Assembly: GCF_001573155.1 (NCBI RefSeq)
Contig: NZ_JRWG01000006.1
Span: 171,814 to 235,813, forward strand
Source of the DNA: Aequorivita aquimaris
GTDB lineage: Bacteria; Bacteroidota; Bacteroidia; Flavobacteriales; Flavobacteriaceae
Direction of reading: 5' to 3'
Length of the DNA stretch: 64,000 nucleotides
Positions 61,150 through 64,000 of this stretch are shown in pieces; position 1 is the stretch's first letter, and each line of letters starts with the position of its first letter. Under the pieces are notes generated by a model that was given only the letters and a program-made list of their open reading frames with translations, was not told the DNA's origin and made no database searches. The translations under genes were made by a program, and so were the position numbers.

Positions 61150-61187
61150 AAAAATGCTTACAAACTATAAATTTTGGAAGCATTTTT
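61150..61187. terminator. bidirectional terminator between M56 and M1 genes
   Basis: AAAAATGCTT ... AAGCATTTTT with an 18-nt loop and A/T tracts on both sides, between convergent genes. Confidence 0.75.
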
Positions 61188-61201
61188 CTTTGTTGGGATT
61201 T

Positions 61202-63136
61202 TTAAAGTTTATTCCAAGTGTCGTTCAAAACATTTACATCGGGCAGCATTTTATTGGGATCCAAAACCACGCGCTGTACTTGTTTGGTCGTTTTTAAAAG
61301 GTGCGTCCAGCTATTGCCACGCTGCCAGATTTCAACGGGAAGTAAAATTTCTTCTTTTGAATTGTCATCATAAATCACTTCAAGTTGCACCGGCATCGGT
61401 ATTTGTCCGTCGTTTTCAACGGTAATCAGATAATTCCCCAAATAGGGTTTTACTTCCGAAATACCCAAATCGATATTGCCATTACCGTAAAACCACCCTT
61501 TCCAAAACCAGGAAAGATCTTCGCCCGCCACGTTTTCCATATGGTTGAAGAAGTCGTTTGGCTGCGGATGCTTGTAGGCCCAAGTTTTAATATAGCTATT
61601 GAACGCGAGGTCAAAACGCTCGGGTCCCAAAATATATTCGCGAAGTAGAATAAGCCCGGCTGCAGGTTTATAATAGGCCGTAAAGGCGAGGTTCATGGAT
61701 TGGGCTACGTCTGGATAGGTATCAATCCCTTCACGGTTTTCATACGTTAAATAGGGAACTATTTTCTTGGGTGTTTCCTGGTCAGAAAAATATTCGCCAT
61801 TGTTAAAAGCCTCGGTGCTATAATGGTTTATAAAAGTGTTGAAACCCTCGTCCATCCAAGGATAGCGGCGCTCGTTGCTGCCCACGATCATCGGGAACCA
61901 ATTGTGGCCGAATTCGTGGTCGGTAACGCCCCAAAGATCCTCGCCCTTACTTTGGTAATGACAAAAACTTACACCGGGATATTCCATACCGCCCACGCTT
62001 GCCGCTACATTTATTGCATTGTGATAGGGATAAGTAAAATATGTTTTAGAGTAAAACTCAACCGAAGCTTTTGTGAATTCTGTTGAGCGCGACCAAGCGT
62101 TTTTACCGTCGCTTTCCTTTGGGTAAACTGATTGTGCCAATCCTGTTTTGCCATCGCCAAGATTCATGCGCGCTGCGTCCCAAATAAATGCTTTGGAAGC
62201 GGCCCAGGCCACATCGCGGGTGTTTTCCATTTTGAAATGCCAGGTGAGCATGCCATCGGTCTTCACAGAAGCAACAGGCTTACCAACTTCTTCAGGCTTT
62301 ATGATGTAAACGGTTTTATCGCTTTTCTCAGCTTGTGCCCATCGGGTTTGCTGTTCTTTTGTAAGTACATCTTTGGGATTTTGTAAAACCCCGGAACATA
62401 CTACCGTATGATTGGCTGGTGCGGTAATTTTCACGTCGTAATTTCCATATTCGCAATAGAACTCACCTGCTCCTAAATATGGGTCAATATTCCACCCCAC
62501 TACATCGTCAAAAACCGCCACTCGCGGATACCATTGTGCGAGGGCGTAAATAGTTCCATCTTTTACTTCCAGCCTGCCCATGCGGTCCATTCCCTCTACA
62601 GGAACCTTAAATTTGAAATCCATTTTTATTTCAACTTTACCTCCTTTAGCGTCCAAAGGCTTGTCCAGCCAAAGCTGCATACGCGTATCGGTAATTATAT
62701 GTTTTGAAGAAGTTCCGGTCTTGGTTTTTGCCGAAACATTTTTCAACTCAAAACCACCCTCCACGTCGCCACTGTAACGATTGCCCTGAACTGGAGTGGT
62801 CAAAGTTCCACGGGAGTTTTTAGTAAAACGGTTTTGTTCAAGATATAACCAAATAAAATCTAAGGTCTCCGGACTATTATTTGTGTAATGAATAGTTATA
62901 TTTCCTGAAATCGTGTGCGTTTTATCATCAAGCGTGGCTTCCAAATTATAATCGGCCGAGTTTTGCCAATATTCCGGCCCTGGTTTTCCCGAGGCGGTAC
63001 GATAAACATTCCCCTGCCTATATGAGAAATTGTCGAAGAGGTGTTGATTGTCGGGCTTTACTTCCTGCGCAAATAAGTTAAATGAAACGGTGGTGAGGAG
63101 CAGTGAAACCAAAAGATTGCAAGTGAAATACTTCAT
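61202..63136 (-). CDS. M1 family metallopeptidase, secreted
   Basis: 644 residues. Signal peptide MKYFTCNLLVSLLLTTVSFNLFA; beta-rich N-terminal domain (YNLEATLDDKTHTISGNITIHYTNN); substrate-binding GGMEYPG (the GxMEN equivalent) and zinc site H407 E408 xx H411 with E430 (DHEFGHNW ... WMDEGFNTF). Aminopeptidase-like, exported to the periplasm or beyond. Substrate range unknown. Confidence 0.95.
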   Translation of the reverse strand: MKYFTCNLLVSLLLTTVSFNLFAQEVKPDNQHLFDNFSYRQGNVYRTASGKPGPEYWQNSADYNLEATLDDKTHTISGNITIHYTNNSPETLDFIWLYLEQNRFTKNSRGTLTTPVQGNRYSGDVEGGFELKNVSAKTKTGTSSKHIITDTRMQLWLDKPLDAKGGKVEIKMDFKFKVPVEGMDRMGRLEVKDGTIYALAQWYPRVAVFDDVVGWNIDPYLGAGEFYCEYGNYDVKITAPANHTVVCSGVLQNPKDVLTKEQQTRWAQAEKSDKTVYIIKPEEVGKPVASVKTDGMLTWHFKMENTRDVAWAASKAFIWDAARMNLGDGKTGLAQSVYPKESDGKNAWSRSTEFTKASVEFYSKTYFTYPYHNAINVAASVGGMEYPGVSFCHYQSKGEDLWGVTDHEFGHNWFPMIVGSNERRYPWMDEGFNTFINHYSTEAFNNGEYFSDQETPKKIVPYLTYENREGIDTYPDVAQSMNLAFTAYYKPAAGLILLREYILGPERFDLAFNSYIKTWAYKHPQPNDFFNHMENVAGEDLSWFWKGWFYGNGNIDLGISEVKPYLGNYLITVENDGQIPMPVQLEVIYDDNSKEEILLPVEIWQRGNSWTHLLKTTKQVQRVVLDPNKMLPDVNVLNDTWNKL

Positions 63137-63227
63137 TAGTGTTCAGTTTTAAAAATAAACGGCTAATGTACTAAATGCAATGTAAAAATGCTGTTAAAGA
63201 ATTGTCATTGCGGAGGTAAAAGGGCAT

Positions 63228-63250
63228 AAAAAAACTCCAAAAAAAGGAGG
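63228..63250 (-). terminator. original downstream terminator of tRNA-Met locus
   Basis: Minus strand CTCC-TTTTTTT-GGAG-TTTTTTT hairpin, directly after the outermost tRNA 3'-end copy. It is unlike the two GCCCCAAGG hairpins inside the repeat units, so it is probably the terminator the tRNA had before the units were added. Confidence 0.7.
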
Positions 63251-63258
63251 CTTTCTTA

Positions 63259-63298
63259 GTAGCGGGAACAGGACTCGAACCTGTGTCCGCCGCGGCGG
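63259..63298 (-). repeat. displaced tRNA-Met 3' end plus palindrome, outer copy
   Basis: 63259-63285 repeats the T-arm and acceptor 3' strand of the tRNA-Met that starts at 63972 (CACAGGTTCGAGTCCTGTTC and following bases, 27 nt identical). Immediately 5' of it on the minus strand is the perfect palindrome CCGCCGCGGCGG (63287-63298). No rest of a tRNA is present. Confidence 0.85.
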
Positions 63299-63314
63299 AT
63301 ATGGGATTGACGCG

Positions 63315-63569
63315 CTATTCAGAATGTACGTTTTTGGCGATCCATTCCCTCCCGACGCCCGTCTTGAGGTATTTTTCAAAACACATGGCCTCCTTTTTGG
63401 TCTTAAAAAAACGTACGAAGACCACCCTCCAAGGCCTATAACGGATTGTCCAACCTTTTTCCGAAAGTGCATTATGCGATTTAAAACGTTCGATCAGGTT
63501 TGAGGTATGGCCCTTATAAAGTTTTTCCGTTTTAGACGAAGCCAGTATGTAAACCACGTATTCTTCCAT
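63315..63569 (-). CDS. small GIY-YIG nuclease, outer copy
   Basis: 84 residues from ATG 63569. A single GIY-YIG domain of the YhbQ/URI-like group: VVYIL (5-9) for GIY, LYKGHT (17-22) for YIG, R28 in ERFKSHN and catalytic E65 in MCFEKYLK. No DNA-binding domain is attached. The frame extends five codons upstream through a TTG. Its start is about 13 bp after the internal terminator T-tract. Identical to the inner copy except the last but one residue (Ser instead of Phe). Confidence 0.88.
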   Translation of the reverse strand: MEEYVVYILASSKTEKLYKGHTSNLIERFKSHNALSEKGWTIRYRPWRVVFVRFFKTKKEAMCFEKYLKTGVGREWIAKNVHSE

Positions 63570-63582
63570 ATATGCAAAAAAC

Positions 63583-63608
63583 AAAAAAGCCCCAAGTTTC
63601 CTTGGGGC
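63583..63608 (-). terminator. internal terminator of unit, outer copy
   Basis: Minus strand GCCCCAAG-gaaa-CTTGGGGC followed by TTTTTTG; identical to the hairpin at 63939-63964. It stands between the displaced tRNA 3' end and the GIY-YIG gene. Confidence 0.88.
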
Positions 63609-63614
63609 TATGTT

Positions 63615-63654
63615 GTAGCGGGAACAGGACTCGAACCTGCGTCCGCCGCGGCGG
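63615..63654 (-). repeat. displaced tRNA-Met 3' end plus palindrome, middle copy
   Basis: Same structure as at 63259-63298: tRNA 3' end (63615-63641, one base changed in the T-stem, G for A) next to the CCGCCGCGGCGG palindrome (63643-63654). Confidence 0.85.
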
Positions 63655-63670
63655 ATATGGGCTTGACGCG

Positions 63671-63925
63671 CTATTCAAAATGTACGTTTTTGGCGATCCA
63701 TTCCCTTCCGACGCCCGTCTTGAGGTATTTTTCAAAACACATGGCCTCCTTTTTGGTCTTAAAAAAACGTACGAAGACCACCCTCCAAGGCCTATAACGG
63801 ATTGTCCAACCTTTTTCCGAAAGTGCATTATGCGATTTAAAACGTTCGATCAGGTTTGAGGTATGGCCCTTATAAAGTTTTTCCGTTTTAGACGAAGCCA
63901 GTATGTAAACCACGTATTCTTCCAT
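63671..63925 (-). CDS. small GIY-YIG nuclease, inner copy
   Basis: 84 residues from ATG 63925, catalytic residues as in the outer copy (Y18-K19-G20, R28, E65). It begins right behind the terminator of the tRNA-Met. The near-identity of the two copies, including silent positions, indicates a recent tandem duplication. Confidence 0.88.
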   Translation of the reverse strand: MEEYVVYILASSKTEKLYKGHTSNLIERFKSHNALSEKGWTIRYRPWRVVFVRFFKTKKEAMCFEKYLKTGVGREWIAKNVHFE

Positions 63926-63938
63926 ATATGCAAAAAAC

Positions 63939-63964
63939 AAAAAAGCCCCAAGTTTCCTTGGGGC
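63939..63964 (-). terminator. terminator after tRNA-Met
   Basis: GCCCCAAG-gaaa-CTTGGGGC hairpin with T-tract on the minus strand, seven bases after the tRNA 3' end. Confidence 0.9.
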
Positions 63965-63971
63965 TATGTTG

Positions 63972-64000
63972 TAGCGGGAACAGGACTCGAACCTGTGACC
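63972..64000 (-). tRNA. tRNA-Met, 3' end only in window
   Basis: Minus strand GGTC-ACAGG-TTCGAGT-CCTGT-TCCCGCT-A: T-arm, acceptor 3' strand and discriminator A; the rest lies beyond the window edge. Assigned to tRNA-Met (CAT) from memory of flavobacterial tRNAs ending this way; the anticodon is not visible, so the identity is tentative. Because its sequence continues GGTC into the T-stem instead of meeting the palindrome, it is the intact member of the three copies. Confidence 0.6.

Larger units (their letters stand above)
63259..63970 (-). mobile_element. tandem pair of 356-bp tRNA-Met/GIY-YIG units
   Basis: Three copies of the tRNA-Met 3' end begin at 63259, 63615 and 63971, spaced exactly 356 bp. 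Between them lie two nearly identical units: terminator, GIY-YIG gene, CCGCCGCGGCGG palindrome, new tRNA 3' end (order in transcription direction). The two coding copies differ at about three bases. This is the layout expected of elements that insert into a tRNA 3' end and restore it; the mechanism is inference. Confidence 0.65.

Noticed and set aside
63194..63472. 92-codon minus-strand ORF, and its twin at 63532-63828
   Set aside because: They run through the tRNA 3'-end copies and the GIY-YIG gene in another frame; the RTQVRVLFPL stretch is a translated tRNA T-arm.
1..64000. CRISPR array, prophage, integrase or IS transposase
   Set aside because: No regularly spaced direct repeats with unique spacers, no cas genes, and no phage or transposase domains among the predicted proteins.

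Overview
The window is a stretch of a Bacteroidota chromosome, almost certainly Flavobacteriaceae. The evidence is a type IX secretion C-terminal sorting domain, a GLPGLI protein beside a TonB-receptor-like barrel, flavobacterial promoters of the TTG-N19/20-TAnnTTTG type, split pntA, and lineage-typical families (DUF4230, DUF4382, BlaI/M56 pairs). I cannot name the genus with confidence. Most of the window is ordinary core metabolism. There is no prophage, integrase, IS transposase or CRISPR array.

Layout. 1-5373 (minus): phenylacetate degradation operon paaE-A-B-C-D-G-H, leaving the window at its left end. A four-helix-bundle gene with inverted-repeat flanks sits between paaB and paaC. 5488-8644: divergent aromatic amino acid hydroxylase, rhodanese, thermonuclease, DUF4230. 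8712-14719: TonB-receptor-like barrel with GLPGLI partner, deoxynucleoside kinase, lipoprotein. 14853-23872: phosphate-energy block (ppk1, App1-like phosphatase, MgtC-like protein, membrane pyrophosphatase, soluble pyrophosphatase, MATE). 24326-28536: lipoproteins (one Kazal-type), DUF1206, a membrane-anchored TPR/HTH regulator. 28706-29321: remnant of ku and ligD fused by an internal deletion. 29466-32419: pnt transhydrogenase. 32451-37536: GreA-like factor, gdhA with a small Cys protein behind a consensus sigma-54 promoter, and an NtrC-type two-component system that probably drives it. 37674-51973: exonuclease/GIY-YIG protein, HAD, two flavin oxidoreductases, aconitase, TonB-like protein, flavoprotein, PLP decarboxylase, T9SS beta-helix protein, EEP nuclease. 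51974-54937: tRNA-Leu with a decayed copy of its 3' end, hydroxylase, M20 peptidase. 55070-63136: paired TPR membrane proteins, PhnA, BlaI/M56, M1 peptidase. 63228-64000: two tandem, nearly identical 356-bp units, each a small GIY-YIG nuclease gene plus a copy of the tRNA-Met 3' end, downstream of the tRNA-Met that runs off the window.

The most interesting material is small: the tRNA-Met/GIY-YIG tandem units and their apparent relic at tRNA-Leu, the inverted-repeat-flanked four-helix-bundle gene inside an operon, the NHEJ deletion scar, and the sigma-54 control of gdhA.
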